Counted from the stretch's first letter, positions 1 to 5,934 are shown. The stretch is DNA of 6,475 bases from Burkholderiales bacterium (GCA_027457185.1 DAIDTN010000033.1:1-6475); one strand, 5' to 3'. Translations and numbers: made by a program. The notes: generated from the sequence alone by a model not told the origin.

Positions 1-217
1 GGATCACCAGGTCGTAATCAGGACGCACTGCCTCCTGCAGCCCCGTGCGCACGGGGATCTGCGCGTCGCCGAGCGGGCTCTTGATCACCAACCCGGTCTG
101 CGCCCGCTTTTGCGCGCGTGGCGGCCGCACCAGGAATGTCACGTCGGCTCCGGCCTGCACCAGGCGGCCGCCGAAGTAGCCGCCGACCGCGCCCGCGCCG
201 AGAATCAGTATTTTCAT
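1..217 (-). CDS. panE: 2-dehydropantoate 2-reductase (ketopantoate reductase), N-terminal part
   Basis: The 72 visible codons encode the N-terminal Rossmann half of a PanE/ApbA-family protein. The family reduces 2-dehydropantoate to pantoate with NADPH in the cytoplasm, a step toward pantothenate and coenzyme A. The protein opens with MKILILGAGAVGGYFGGRL, where the GAGAVGG turn (residues 7-13) is the nucleotide-binding loop. A second beta-alpha unit follows (ADVTFLVR, about residues 28-35), with basic residues after it (R35, R38, K41, R42) as expected for the NADPH 2'-phosphate. The start is ATG, with a strong Shine-Dalgarno match (GGGAGGG) 5 nt upstream. It lies 51 bp downstream of mutL on the same strand and may be co-transcribed with it. 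The C-terminal substrate domain is outside the window, so a paralogue acting on another ketoacid cannot be excluded. Confidence 0.87.
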   Translation of the reverse strand, partial: MKILILGAGAVGGYFGGRLVQAGADVTFLVRPPRAQKRAQTGLVIKSPLGDAQIPVRTGLQEAVRPDYDLVI

Positions 218-222
218 TGCAG

Positions 223-229
223 CCCTCCC
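223..229 (-). promoter_or_regulatory. Ribosome binding site of the panE-like gene
   Basis: Read on the minus strand, this is GGGAGGG, an almost purely purine Shine-Dalgarno sequence 5 nt before the ATG at 217. It fixes the start codon and is the clearest ribosome binding site on the minus strand of this window. Confidence 0.7.
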
Positions 230-246
230 GTCGTTCGTCGTTCGTC
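230..246. repeat. Short 7-bp tandem repeat between mutL and panE
   Basis: GTCGTTC occurs twice in perfect tandem (230-236 and 237-243), followed by a partial third copy, GTC. It sits in the 51-bp gap between mutL and panE, directly upstream of the panE ribosome binding site. No function is evident; such a short run may be chance. Confidence 0.5.
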
Positions 247-268
247 TTTGTTCAGCGCGTTCGATAGC

Positions 269-2059
269 TCAGCGTCCGCGCAGGAACAGCTTGTCCAGCT
301 CGGCCATGCTCATCTGGTACCAGGTCGGCCGGCCGTGGTTGCACTGGCCCGAGCGCTCGGTCACTTCCATTTCGCGCAGCAGCGCATTCATTTCAGTCAC
401 CGTCAACGGCCGATGCGCGCGCACGGCACCGTGGCAGGCCATGGTCGAGAGCAGTTCGTGTTGGTGCTCGGTGAGCAGGCGGCTGCCGCCGAACTCGCGC
501 AGCTCGCGCAAGAGCGCGCGCGCCAGTTCGGCGACATCGGCGGTAGCCAGCATAGCCGGCACTGCGCGCACCGCGAGGGCGGTCGGAGACAGCGGCGCCA
601 TATCGAAACCGAGCTGGTGCAGCACGCCGGCATGCTCCTCCGCGGTTGCCACGTCCAGCCGGTCGGCGTTGAAGCTCACCGCTATCAGCAGCTTCTGCGT
701 GCTCATGCCCTGTGCGTCGAGCGCGCCCTTGAGCTTCTCGTACAGAATGCGCTCGTGCGCCGCGTGCATGTCCACCAGCACCAGGCCCTGCCGGTTCTGC
801 GCCAGGATGTAGATGCCGTGCAATTGCGCCATGGCATAGCCAAGGGGCGCATCGCTTTCGTCTGTCAAGGGCGCGCCGGCGCGGATACGCTCGAATGCCG
901 TCGACGCAGCAGCGCCGGAGGCCAGCGCGGCGGGTCCGGGCGGCACGGAAAACATGGCCTGATAAGCCGCTGCCGGCTGCGCCACGCCCAGGCTGGATTG
1001 ATAGGGCATGCGCCGCAAGTCCACGCCGCCCGCCGCGGGCAGCGGCTGAACCGCAGCCGCGCCGGTCTGGGCCGCGCTGCCCGAGAGCGCTTTGCTCACC
1101 GCGTGGAACACGAACTGGTGAATGGCGCGCGCATCGCGAAACCGCACCTCGGTCTTGGCCGGGTGCACGTTCACGTCCACGCCCAACGGATCGAGTTCGA
1201 GGAACAGCACGTAAGCCGCGTGGCGGTCGCCATGCAGCATGTCCTGGTAGGCCTGGCGCAGCGCATGCGCGAGCAGTTTGTCGCGCACGAAGCGGCCGTT
1301 GACGAACGCGAACTGGGCATCGCGCGAACTGCGCGAGAACGCGGGCGATCCAGCGAAACCGGACAGGCGCAGGCCGGAGGAATGCTCGTCGAGCGCGCAC
1401 GCCGCCAGCGCGAATTCCTCGCCCGCCACCGCTGCGATGCGCCGCGCGGCGTCACCCGCCTGCAGGTGCGAGATCACCCGGCCGTTGTGCCTCAGGCTGT
1501 ATGCGACATCGGGCCGTGACAGCGCGATGCGCCGGTACACGTCTTCGCAATGGCCGAACTCGGTCGCCTCGGTACGCAGGAATTTGCGCCGCGCCGGCGT
1601 ATTGAAATACAGGTCGTTCACTTCGACACTGGTGCCGCCCGAATGCGCGGCGGGCTGCACCGCGCCCGGCGCTCCGCCCTCTACGCCCAGACTCCACGCA
1701 TGCGCCGCGCGGCCGCTGCGCGTGGTGAGCGCGACGCGCGCGACCGAGGCGATCGAGGCCAGCGCCTCGCCGCGAAAGCCGAGCGAGCGCACCTGCTCCA
1801 GGTCGTCCAGGCTTGCGATTTTGCTGGTGGCGTGGCGCGCGAATGCCAACGGCAAATCCTCCGCGTCCATGCCGCCGCCGTTGTCAGTCACCTTGAGCTG
1901 CTTGATGCCCCCCTGCATCAGATTGACGCTGATTTCGGTGGCGCCGGCATCGAGGCTGTTCTCGAGCAGCTCCTTGAGCACGGACGCGGGTCGTTCCACC
2001 ACTTCGCCGGCGGCGATCTGGCTGATCAAGGTGTCGGGGAGCAGGCGAATTGCGGGCAT
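269..2059 (-). CDS. mutL: DNA mismatch repair protein MutL
   Basis: MutL is a homodimeric ATPase that links mismatch recognition by MutS to strand incision and excision. Numbered from the ATG at 2059 (596 aa), the GHKL ATPase motifs are complete: the IAAGEVVERPASVLKELLEN block with E30 and N34, DNGGG (D59), GFRGEAL (94-100), and DVNVHPAKTEVRF (about 295-307) with the conserved lysine K302. An Ala/Pro-rich linker (about 325-400) precedes the C-terminal dimerisation domain, which holds DMHAAHERILYE (430-441), ACHGAVRA (541-548) and CNHGRPT (573-579). These match the metal-site motifs of endonuclease-type MutL, with Met for Gln in the first. A TTG in frame at 2083 would add 8 residues, but it lies inside a -10-like box, and known MutL proteins begin at MPxIRLLP, so ATG 2059 is preferred. 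There is no clear Shine-Dalgarno. Divergent from dedA. Confidence 0.97.
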   Translation of the reverse strand: MPAIRLLPDTLISQIAAGEVVERPASVLKELLENSLDAGATEISVNLMQGGIKQLKVTDNGGGMDAEDLPLAFARHATSKIASLDDLEQVRSLGFRGEALASIASVARVALTTRSGRAAHAWSLGVEGGAPGAVQPAAHSGGTSVEVNDLYFNTPARRKFLRTEATEFGHCEDVYRRIALSRPDVAYSLRHNGRVISHLQAGDAARRIAAVAGEEFALAACALDEHSSGLRLSGFAGSPAFSRSSRDAQFAFVNGRFVRDKLLAHALRQAYQDMLHGDRHAAYVLFLELDPLGVDVNVHPAKTEVRFRDARAIHQFVFHAVSKALSGSAAQTGAAAVQPLPAAGGVDLRRMPYQSSLGVAQPAAAYQAMFSVPPGPAALASGAAASTAFERIRAGAPLTDESDAPLGYAMAQLHGIYILAQNRQGLVLVDMHAAHERILYEKLKGALDAQGMSTQKLLIAVSFNADRLDVATAEEHAGVLHQLGFDMAPLSPTALAVRAVPAMLATADVAELARALLRELREFGGSRLLTEHQHELLSTMACHGAVRAHRPLTVTEMNALLREMEVTERSGQCNHGRPTWYQMSMAELDKLFLRGR

Positions 2060-2082
2060 GAGGGCACTTTTTTGAGCGGCCA

Positions 2083-2088
2083 AGTATA
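2083..2088 (-). promoter_or_regulatory. mutL: Candidate -10 box for mutL
   Basis: On the minus strand this reads TATACT, a 5/6 match to the sigma-70 -10 consensus, about 24 nt upstream of the mutL ATG. A start of transcription near 2075 would leave a leader of about 16 nt. No good -35 box is visible at 16-18 bp; the candidate position around 2106-2111 reads AACAGG and falls inside the left arm of the palindrome. Inferred from sequence only. Confidence 0.4.
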
Positions 2089-2102
2089 CCGGGAACGGGC
2101 TA

Positions 2103-2151
2103 GGGCCTGTTTACCTTCAGCGCATGAGACGCGCTGAAGGTCAACGGGCCC
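2103..2151. repeat. Long imperfect inverted repeat in the mutL-dedA divergent gap
   Basis: Arms 2103-2123 and 2131-2151 are complementary over 21 positions with two mismatches (2108/2146 and 2112/2142). The inner 11 bp are perfect: ACCTTCAGCGC and GCGCTGAAGGT, separated by a 7-nt loop ATGAGAC. The gap lies between divergent genes and no T-run follows either arm, so a transcription terminator is not expected. It could be an operator for a dimeric regulator of mutL and/or dedA, or a dispersed palindromic (REP-like) element. The sequence alone does not decide. Confidence 0.75.
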
Positions 2152-2161
2152 CGGCTTGCGG

Positions 2162-2167
2162 TAAGAT
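2162..2167 (+). promoter_or_regulatory. dedA: Weak candidate -10 box for dedA
   Basis: TAAGAT resembles the -10 consensus and lies 24 nt before the dedA ATG. The expected -35 position (around 2139-2144, GGTCAA) is poor and overlaps the right palindrome arm. Low confidence. Confidence 0.22.
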
Positions 2168-2178
2168 GGCGCCTGTCC

Positions 2179-2186
2179 AGGAAAGG
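2179..2186 (+). promoter_or_regulatory. dedA: Ribosome binding site of dedA
   Basis: AGGAAAGG lies 5 nt upstream of the ATG at 2192. It supports that ATG over the in-frame TTG immediately before it at 2189. Confidence 0.7.
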
Positions 2187-2191
2187 CTTTG

Positions 2192-2833
2192 ATGGAACTG
2201 CTGTTATATGTCTGGGACCTCGCTGTCCACCTCGATACGCATCTCGCGAGCCTGCTGCAGCAGCACGGCGTCTGGGTCTACCTGCTTCTGTTCCTGATCA
2301 TATTTTGCGAGACCGGCCTGGTGGTGACGCCGTTCCTGCCGGGGGATTCGCTGCTGTTCGTGGCCGGTGCGCTGTGGGCGGCGGCGAGCCTGAACGTGCA
2401 CGCTCTCGCGGCCTTGCTCATCGCCGCCGCGATTCTGGGGAACACGACCAACTACTGGATCGGCCGCTACCTCGGCCCGAAAGTCTTCGACTGGCCGGAC
2501 TCGCGCTGGTTCAACCGCAAGGCGCTGGAGCGAACGCACGCGTTCTATGAGCGCCATGGCGGCAAGACCATCGTCATCACGCGCTTCCTGCCCATCATCC
2601 GCACGTTCGCGCCTTTCGTTGCCGGGGTCGGCAGCATGGCCCACGCGCGCTTCCAGCTGTTCAACATTGCCGGCGGCGTAATGTGGGTGGGCAGCCTGCT
2701 CTACGCGGGAGTTTTCTTCGGCAATATCCCGTTTATCAGGAACAACCTGACACTGGTGATATTCGGCATTATCGGCCTGTCGCTGGCGCCGATCGCGCTC
2801 GGCTTCGCCAGACACCGGCTGCGCCGGGCTTGA
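2192..2833 (+). CDS. dedA: DedA-family integral membrane protein
   Basis: The 213-aa product is a DedA/VTT-superfamily inner-membrane protein. Family members support membrane-potential homeostasis, envelope stress tolerance and lipid-carrier or phospholipid translocation; the exact substrate here is unknown. The sequence closely resembles E. coli DedA itself as I recall it, including FCETGLVVTPFLPGDSLLFV (residues 38-57), HGGKTIVITRFLPIIRTFAP (122-141) and GVFFGNIP near the C-terminal helices. The residues reported essential in the E. coli paralogue YqjA are present: acidic E40 and D52, and the arginine pair R131 and R137. Hydrophobic segments lie at about 28-46, 53-83, 140-152, 155-175 and 185-205, and the C-terminus is basic (RHRLRRA). 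It stands alone on the plus strand between mutL and amiC, both on the minus strand, in a neighbourhood where those two are commonly adjacent. Confidence 0.93.
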   Translation: MELLLYVWDLAVHLDTHLASLLQQHGVWVYLLLFLIIFCETGLVVTPFLPGDSLLFVAGALWAAASLNVHALAALLIAAAILGNTTNYWIGRYLGPKVFDWPDSRWFNRKALERTHAFYERHGGKTIVITRFLPIIRTFAPFVAGVGSMAHARFQLFNIAGGVMWVGSLLYAGVFFGNIPFIRNNLTLVIFGIIGLSLAPIALGFARHRLRRA

Positions 2834-2853
2834 GCGGCTACTTCAGCCCGGCG
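2822..2853. terminator. GC-rich hairpin at the dedA/amiC convergent junction
   Basis: CGCCGGGCT (2822-2830) and AGCCCGGCG (2845-2853) form a perfect 9-bp stem with a 14-nt loop. The left arm covers the last dedA codons and the loop begins with its stop codon. The position between convergent genes suits a bidirectional terminator or transcript-end stabiliser. Neither strand shows the T-run of a classical intrinsic terminator, so the terminator call is tentative. The remaining 38 bp before the amiC stop hold nothing else I can name. Confidence 0.35.
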
Positions 2854-2891
2854 GCGCCGTAACCGGCAGCAACTCGTCGCGATCGATCGGT

Positions 2892-4232
2892 TCAATTGCT
2901 GGAGGCGATGGTGGATCTGGCCAAGGGCGGGTTCTTGGTGAAGTAGAGCTTGATGCCATTGAAAATGGCCTGTGCAATCTTCTCCTGGTAAGCCTCATTG
3001 TTGAGCTTGCGCTCCTCTTCCGGATTGCTGATAAAGGCGGTTTCCACCAGGATCGAGGGGATATCAGGCGCCTTCAGTACGGCAAAACCGGCCTGCTCGA
3101 CTCGGCCCTTGTGCAAGTCGTTGATTCCGCCCAATTCGCTAAGCACCGCCTTGCCCAGCTTCAGGCTGTCGTTGATCTGCGCCGTCAGGCTCAGGTCGGC
3201 GAGCGTCATCGCCAGATAGCGGTCCTTCACCGCGAGATTGACGCCGCCGATCAGGTCGGCATTGTTCTCGCGCCTGGCCAGCAATTTCGCCGCCGTGCTG
3301 GTTGCGCCGCGCGCGGACAGCGCGAATACCGAGGAACCGCGCGCATGCGACCCGACGAAGGCGTCGGCGTGCACCGACACGAACAGGTCGGCGTGCACCC
3401 TGCGCGCTTTCTGCACGCGCACTTGCAGCGGGATGAAGTAGTCGCCGTTGCGGGTGAGCACAGCGCGCATATTGGGCTCGGCGTCGATGATGGCTTTGAG
3501 CTTGCGCGCAATGGTGAGAGTCACGTTCTTCTCCAAGCTGCCCCCGCGGCCCCTGGCACCCGGATCCTCGCCGCCGTGCCCTGGATCGATGACGATGGTC
3601 ACCATGCGCGCGACCACCGGCTCTTCATTGACGGCTTGTTCCGGTCCAAGCGCGGGCACGGGTTTGGCCCCAGTCCGGGATGGCGCCTGCGCGACGGATG
3701 GCGCTCCCGCCTCGGCGTTCGATTCGGGCTTTTGCAACAGCGCCATGAGCGGATCGACCGGCACCAGCGGATAGACATCGAGCACCAGGCGATAGCCATA
3801 ATCGCCTACGGGGTCGAGCATGAAAATCTGCGGCCGGACTTCGGCCTTGAGGTCGAGTACCAGGCGTACCACCCCCGGCTTGTAGCGGCCGGCGCGCATC
3901 TGTCCGATATAGGGGTCGCTGGGCAGGATCTTATTGGCGATCTCCCGCTGCACGCTGGCAAAGTCCACACCATCAAGGTCGAGCACCAGACGATCCGGGT
4001 TCTTCACCAGCAGCAATTCATGCCGGATCGGCCGATCGGCCTCGATGGTTATGCGGGTGTAATCCTGCGCCGGCCACACACGCACTGCGCTGATGCGCTC
4101 TGCCGCCCAGGTGCTTCCCGCAGCCGTCACGCACACAAGCAAAATGAGTTTGCCGAAGAACCGCGCAAGCGCTGGCTTGCCGTTGGAGGCGGGACCGTTC
4201 AGGGCGGCATTTGCACCAGTCGAGTTAAACAT
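2892..4232 (-). CDS. amiC: N-acetylmuramoyl-L-alanine amidase AmiC (AMIN + Amidase_3)
   Basis: This 446-aa periplasmic zinc amidase cleaves the bond between N-acetylmuramic acid and the stem peptide, splitting septal peptidoglycan during daughter-cell separation. The N-terminus has a signal sequence (h-region about 28-37, likely cleavage after TWA near 43) with an unusually long, 24-residue polar leader and no twin arginine. An AMIN domain (about 46-155) follows, which in this family directs the enzyme to the septum. A Pro/Ala-rich linker (about 165-208) leads to Amidase_3 (about 212-431). The zinc and catalytic residues are visible: H219 (IDPGHGG), E234 (SLEKN), H288 (VSVHAD) and E397 (LVETAFISN). 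The stretch 325-365 is where family members carry a helix that occludes the site until an EnvC/NlpD-type activator binds. There is no LysM tail. ATG 4232 is the only start that keeps the signal peptide, since an in-frame stop lies upstream. The first 34 bp overlap tsaE, suggesting translational coupling. Confidence 0.96.
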   Translation of the reverse strand: MFNSTGANAALNGPASNGKPALARFFGKLILLVCVTAAGSTWAAERISAVRVWPAQDYTRITIEADRPIRHELLLVKNPDRLVLDLDGVDFASVQREIANKILPSDPYIGQMRAGRYKPGVVRLVLDLKAEVRPQIFMLDPVGDYGYRLVLDVYPLVPVDPLMALLQKPESNAEAGAPSVAQAPSRTGAKPVPALGPEQAVNEEPVVARMVTIVIDPGHGGEDPGARGRGGSLEKNVTLTIARKLKAIIDAEPNMRAVLTRNGDYFIPLQVRVQKARRVHADLFVSVHADAFVGSHARGSSVFALSARGATSTAAKLLARRENNADLIGGVNLAVKDRYLAMTLADLSLTAQINDSLKLGKAVLSELGGINDLHKGRVEQAGFAVLKAPDIPSILVETAFISNPEEERKLNNEAYQEKIAQAIFNGIKLYFTKNPPLARSTIASSN

Positions 4233-4684
4233 GCTTCGCCACTTTCGGTTCCGGCGTGGATGCTCAGGTCACGCCCATCGCCGGCGAACTCGAGCCTAAG
4301 GTCGAGGTCGGCGACAGGCAATAGTCCGGCGGCCTTTTCCGGCCATTCGACCAGGCATACCGCGGCGTCGTTGAAGTATTCGCTGAAGCCCGCATCACGC
4401 CATTCCCTTGGGTCTCGGAAGCGATAAAAATCAAAGTGGTACAAGTTTAACCTAGAAACCGTATAAAGTTCAACCAGGGTGTAAGTCGGGCTTTTTACCC
4501 GGCCGGTAAAGCCCAGCCCGCGCAACAGGCCACGCGCCAGGGTGGTCTTGCCGCTACCCAGATCGCCATATACATAGATCGCCAAGCCCGGCACGATCAC
4601 CTGCGCCAAGCGCGCTCCCAGGGCGCGTGTCGCCGCGTCATCGGCCAAATGCATTTCAAGCGCGCTGTGGTTATGATTCGGCAT
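4199..4684 (-). CDS. tsaE: tRNA threonylcarbamoyladenosine biosynthesis ATPase TsaE
   Basis: TsaE is the small cytoplasmic ATPase that works with TsaB and TsaD to put threonylcarbamoyl on A37 of ANN-decoding tRNAs (t6A). The 161-aa product has the Walker A loop GDLGSGKTT (40-48, K46, T47), SPTYTLVE (65-72), YHFDFYR (82-88) with D85, and LVEWPEKA (111-118) with E113 and W114, equivalent to E. coli D80, E108 and W109. The E. coli protein is 153 aa. Two starts are possible: ATG 4684, which overlaps the queG start codon on the other strand, and ATG 4654 (residue 11), which would give 151 aa. Neither has a good Shine-Dalgarno. The gene leads into amiC with a 34-bp overlap. An AT-rich patch with rare codons lies inside (4421-4480). 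Confidence 0.95.
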   Translation of the reverse strand: MPNHNHSALEMHLADDAATRALGARLAQVIVPGLAIYVYGDLGSGKTTLARGLLRGLGFTGRVKSPTYTLVELYTVSRLNLYHFDFYRFRDPREWRDAGFSEYFNDAAVCLVEWPEKAAGLLPVADLDLRLEFAGDGRDLSIHAGTESGEACLTRLVQMPP

Positions 4685-5747
4685 GTCCGAAGTGACCGCG
4701 AATTACGATTACGCCCTGCTCGCCGGTGCCATCAAGGCCTGGGGGCGCGAACTCGGCTTTCAGACGGTAGGCATCGCCGACGCCGATCTCGGCGCCGCGG
4801 AACTCCGCCTCGCCGAATGGCTTGGCGCGGGTTTCCACGGCGAGATGGATTATATGGCAGCCCACGGTTTGAAACGCGCGCGCCCGGCGGAACTCCGGCA
4901 CGGCACCCTGCGGGTCATCAGTGCGCGCATGAACTACCAGCCGCAGGCAGCTGCGGGCTGGTCGGTGATCGGGGCTCCCGACAAAGCCTATATCGCACGC
5001 TACGCCACCGGCCGCGATTACCACAAGGTGCTACGTAGCAGGCTTGAGCAGCTCGCCCGGCGCATAGAGCGAGAAATCGGCGCCTTCGGCCACCGCGTCT
5101 ATACCGACTCGGCCCCGGTGATGGAGGTGGAGCTTGCCGCCAAAAGCGGCCTGGGCTGGCGCGGCAAACACACGCTGCTGCTGTCGCGCGATGCCGGCTC
5201 GTATTTTTTTCTGGGCGAAATCTACACCGACCTGCCGCTGCCGGCGGATGCGCCGGTCCAGGACCACTGCGGCAGCTGCAGCAAATGCCTCGACATCTGT
5301 CCCACCGGCGCCATCGTCGCCCCCTATCAGGTCGACGCCAGACGCTGCATTTCCTATCTTACTATCGAGCTGAAAGGCGCTATTCCACTGGAATTGCGGC
5401 CCTTGATCGGCAACCGCGTCTACGGCTGCGACGATTGCCAGCTCGCCTGTCCCTGGAACCGCTATGCCGAAACCAGCGGCGAGCCCGATTTCCGCGTGCG
5501 CCACGGTCTGGACGATGTGCAGCTGGTGGAACTGTTCTCCTGGAACGAGATCCGCTTTCGCGAACGCATGGCGGGCAGCGCCATCCATCGCATCGGTTTC
5601 GAACGTTGGTCGCGCAACCTTGCGGTGGGCCTGGGTAACGCGCCCGCGAGCACCGCTGTCGCTGGCGCACTGAGATCCCGCGCCGACGATCCATCACCGC
5701 TGGTGCGCGAGCACGTCGCTTGGGCCTTGCGGCGCCACGGCATTTAG
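4683..5747 (+). CDS. queG: Epoxyqueuosine reductase QueG
   Basis: QueG is a cytoplasmic cobalamin-dependent iron-sulphur enzyme that reduces epoxyqueuosine to queuosine at the wobble base G34 of tRNAs with GUN anticodons, the last step of queuosine synthesis. The 354-aa product (E. coli about 379) has the signature YTDSAPVMEVELAAKSGLGW (140-159) with the conserved active-site Asp D142. Eight cysteines can ligate two 4Fe-4S clusters: C196, C199, C202 and C206, then C222, C249, C252 and C256, in the ferredoxin-like pattern CxxCxxCxxxCP. The C-terminus (about 312-354) is a HEAT-like repeat (NLAVGLGNA, PLVREHVAWALRRH) as in known QueG structures. An in-frame stop at 4674-4676 rules out a longer start. 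The ATG lacks a Shine-Dalgarno and overlaps the tsaE start. TATGAT at 4672-4677 resembles a -10 box only 5 bp before the ATG. Confidence 0.97.
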   Translation: MSEVTANYDYALLAGAIKAWGRELGFQTVGIADADLGAAELRLAEWLGAGFHGEMDYMAAHGLKRARPAELRHGTLRVISARMNYQPQAAAGWSVIGAPDKAYIARYATGRDYHKVLRSRLEQLARRIEREIGAFGHRVYTDSAPVMEVELAAKSGLGWRGKHTLLLSRDAGSYFFLGEIYTDLPLPADAPVQDHCGSCSKCLDICPTGAIVAPYQVDARRCISYLTIELKGAIPLELRPLIGNRVYGCDDCQLACPWNRYAETSGEPDFRVRHGLDDVQLVELFSWNEIRFRERMAGSAIHRIGFERWSRNLAVGLGNAPASTAVAGALRSRADDPSPLVREHVAWALRRHGI

Positions 5748-5767
5748 CCGATTGTGTTGCGATTCTT

Positions 5768-5791
5768 GCGCGGACGGCGGCCCGTCCGCGC
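5768..5791. repeat. Hairpin 1 downstream of queG
   Basis: GCGCGGACGG (5768-5777) pairs perfectly with CCGTCCGCGC (5782-5791) around a 4-nt loop CGGC. This very stable stem begins 20 nt after the queG stop. It could end or protect the queG transcript, but no T-run follows, so it is not a classical intrinsic terminator. Confidence 0.75.
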
Positions 5792-5797
5792 GGATCA

Positions 5798-5838
5798 CCG
5801 ATTACGCACGGATGAAAAACACATCCGCGCGTAATCGG
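5798..5838. repeat. Hairpin 2 downstream of queG
   Basis: Arms 5798-5814 and 5822-5838 are complementary at 16 of 17 positions (mismatch 5808/5828) around the 7-nt loop AAAAACA. Such a long, nearly perfect stem is unlikely by chance in a 272-bp gap. The apex pairs CGGATG with CATCCG, as in hairpin 4. Function unknown. Confidence 0.8.
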
Positions 5839-5847
5839 CAATCTTGT

Positions 5848-5879
5848 ATAAAAGCAACCCCAAGTCGCTGTTGTTTTAT
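5848..5879. repeat. Hairpin 3, AT-rich
   Basis: ATAAAAGCAAC (5848-5858) pairs with GTTGTTTTAT (5870-5879): 10 bp with a single bulged G at 5854 and an 11-nt loop. It is weaker than its neighbours because of its A/T content. The right arm includes TTTT, so an intrinsic-terminator-like role on the plus strand is conceivable but unproven. Confidence 0.5.
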
Positions 5880-5884
5880 CAATG

Positions 5885-5932
5885 ACCCTGTTTTTGAACG
5901 GATGTGCCTTTCATCCGTTCAGAAAGCAGGGT
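5885..5932. repeat. Hairpin 4, long bulged stem
   Basis: The inner stem 5895-5904 / 5912-5921 is a perfect 10 bp with the 7-nt loop TGCCTTT. It continues outward through a T-G wobble (5894/5922), three T-A pairs (5891-5893 / 5923-5925), a bulged G at 5926 and six perfect pairs (5885-5890 / 5927-5932). That gives 20 pairs in all. The apex CGGATG/CATCCG and the loop length match hairpin 2. Confidence 0.75.
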
Positions 5933-5934
5933 TG

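Noticed and set aside
393..1400. A 335-codon minus-strand frame inside mutL
   Set aside because: It is out of frame with mutL on the same strand, extremely Arg/Ala-rich and motif-free.
110..1519. A 469-codon open frame on the plus strand opposite mutL
   Set aside because: It is antisense to a fully conserved mutL, is rich in His, Arg, Ala and Gln without any recognisable domain, and is what GC-rich codon use on the other strand produces.
2059..2083. TTG start at 2083 giving mutL 8 extra residues
   Set aside because: It overlaps a good -10-like box, has no ribosome binding site, and known MutL proteins begin at the MPxIRLLP block encoded from 2059.
2204..2815. A 203-codon minus-strand frame opposite dedA
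   Set aside because: DedA on the plus strand is strongly conserved with a good ribosome binding site; the opposite frame is charged low-complexity sequence.
2880..2889. CGATCGATCG palindrome near the amiC stop codon
   Set aside because: A 10-bp self-complementary run of a 4-base unit is too short and simple to support a function.
3111..4427. A 438-codon open frame on the plus strand opposite amiC and part of tsaE
   Set aside because: It runs antisense across two well-supported overlapping genes, has low-complexity Arg/His/Ala composition and no motif; a composition artefact.
5768..5932. CRISPR array or attachment site reading of the repeated palindromes
   Set aside because: There is no regular direct repeat with unique spacers, no cas gene, no tRNA gene and no integrase; only inverted repeats of differing sequence.
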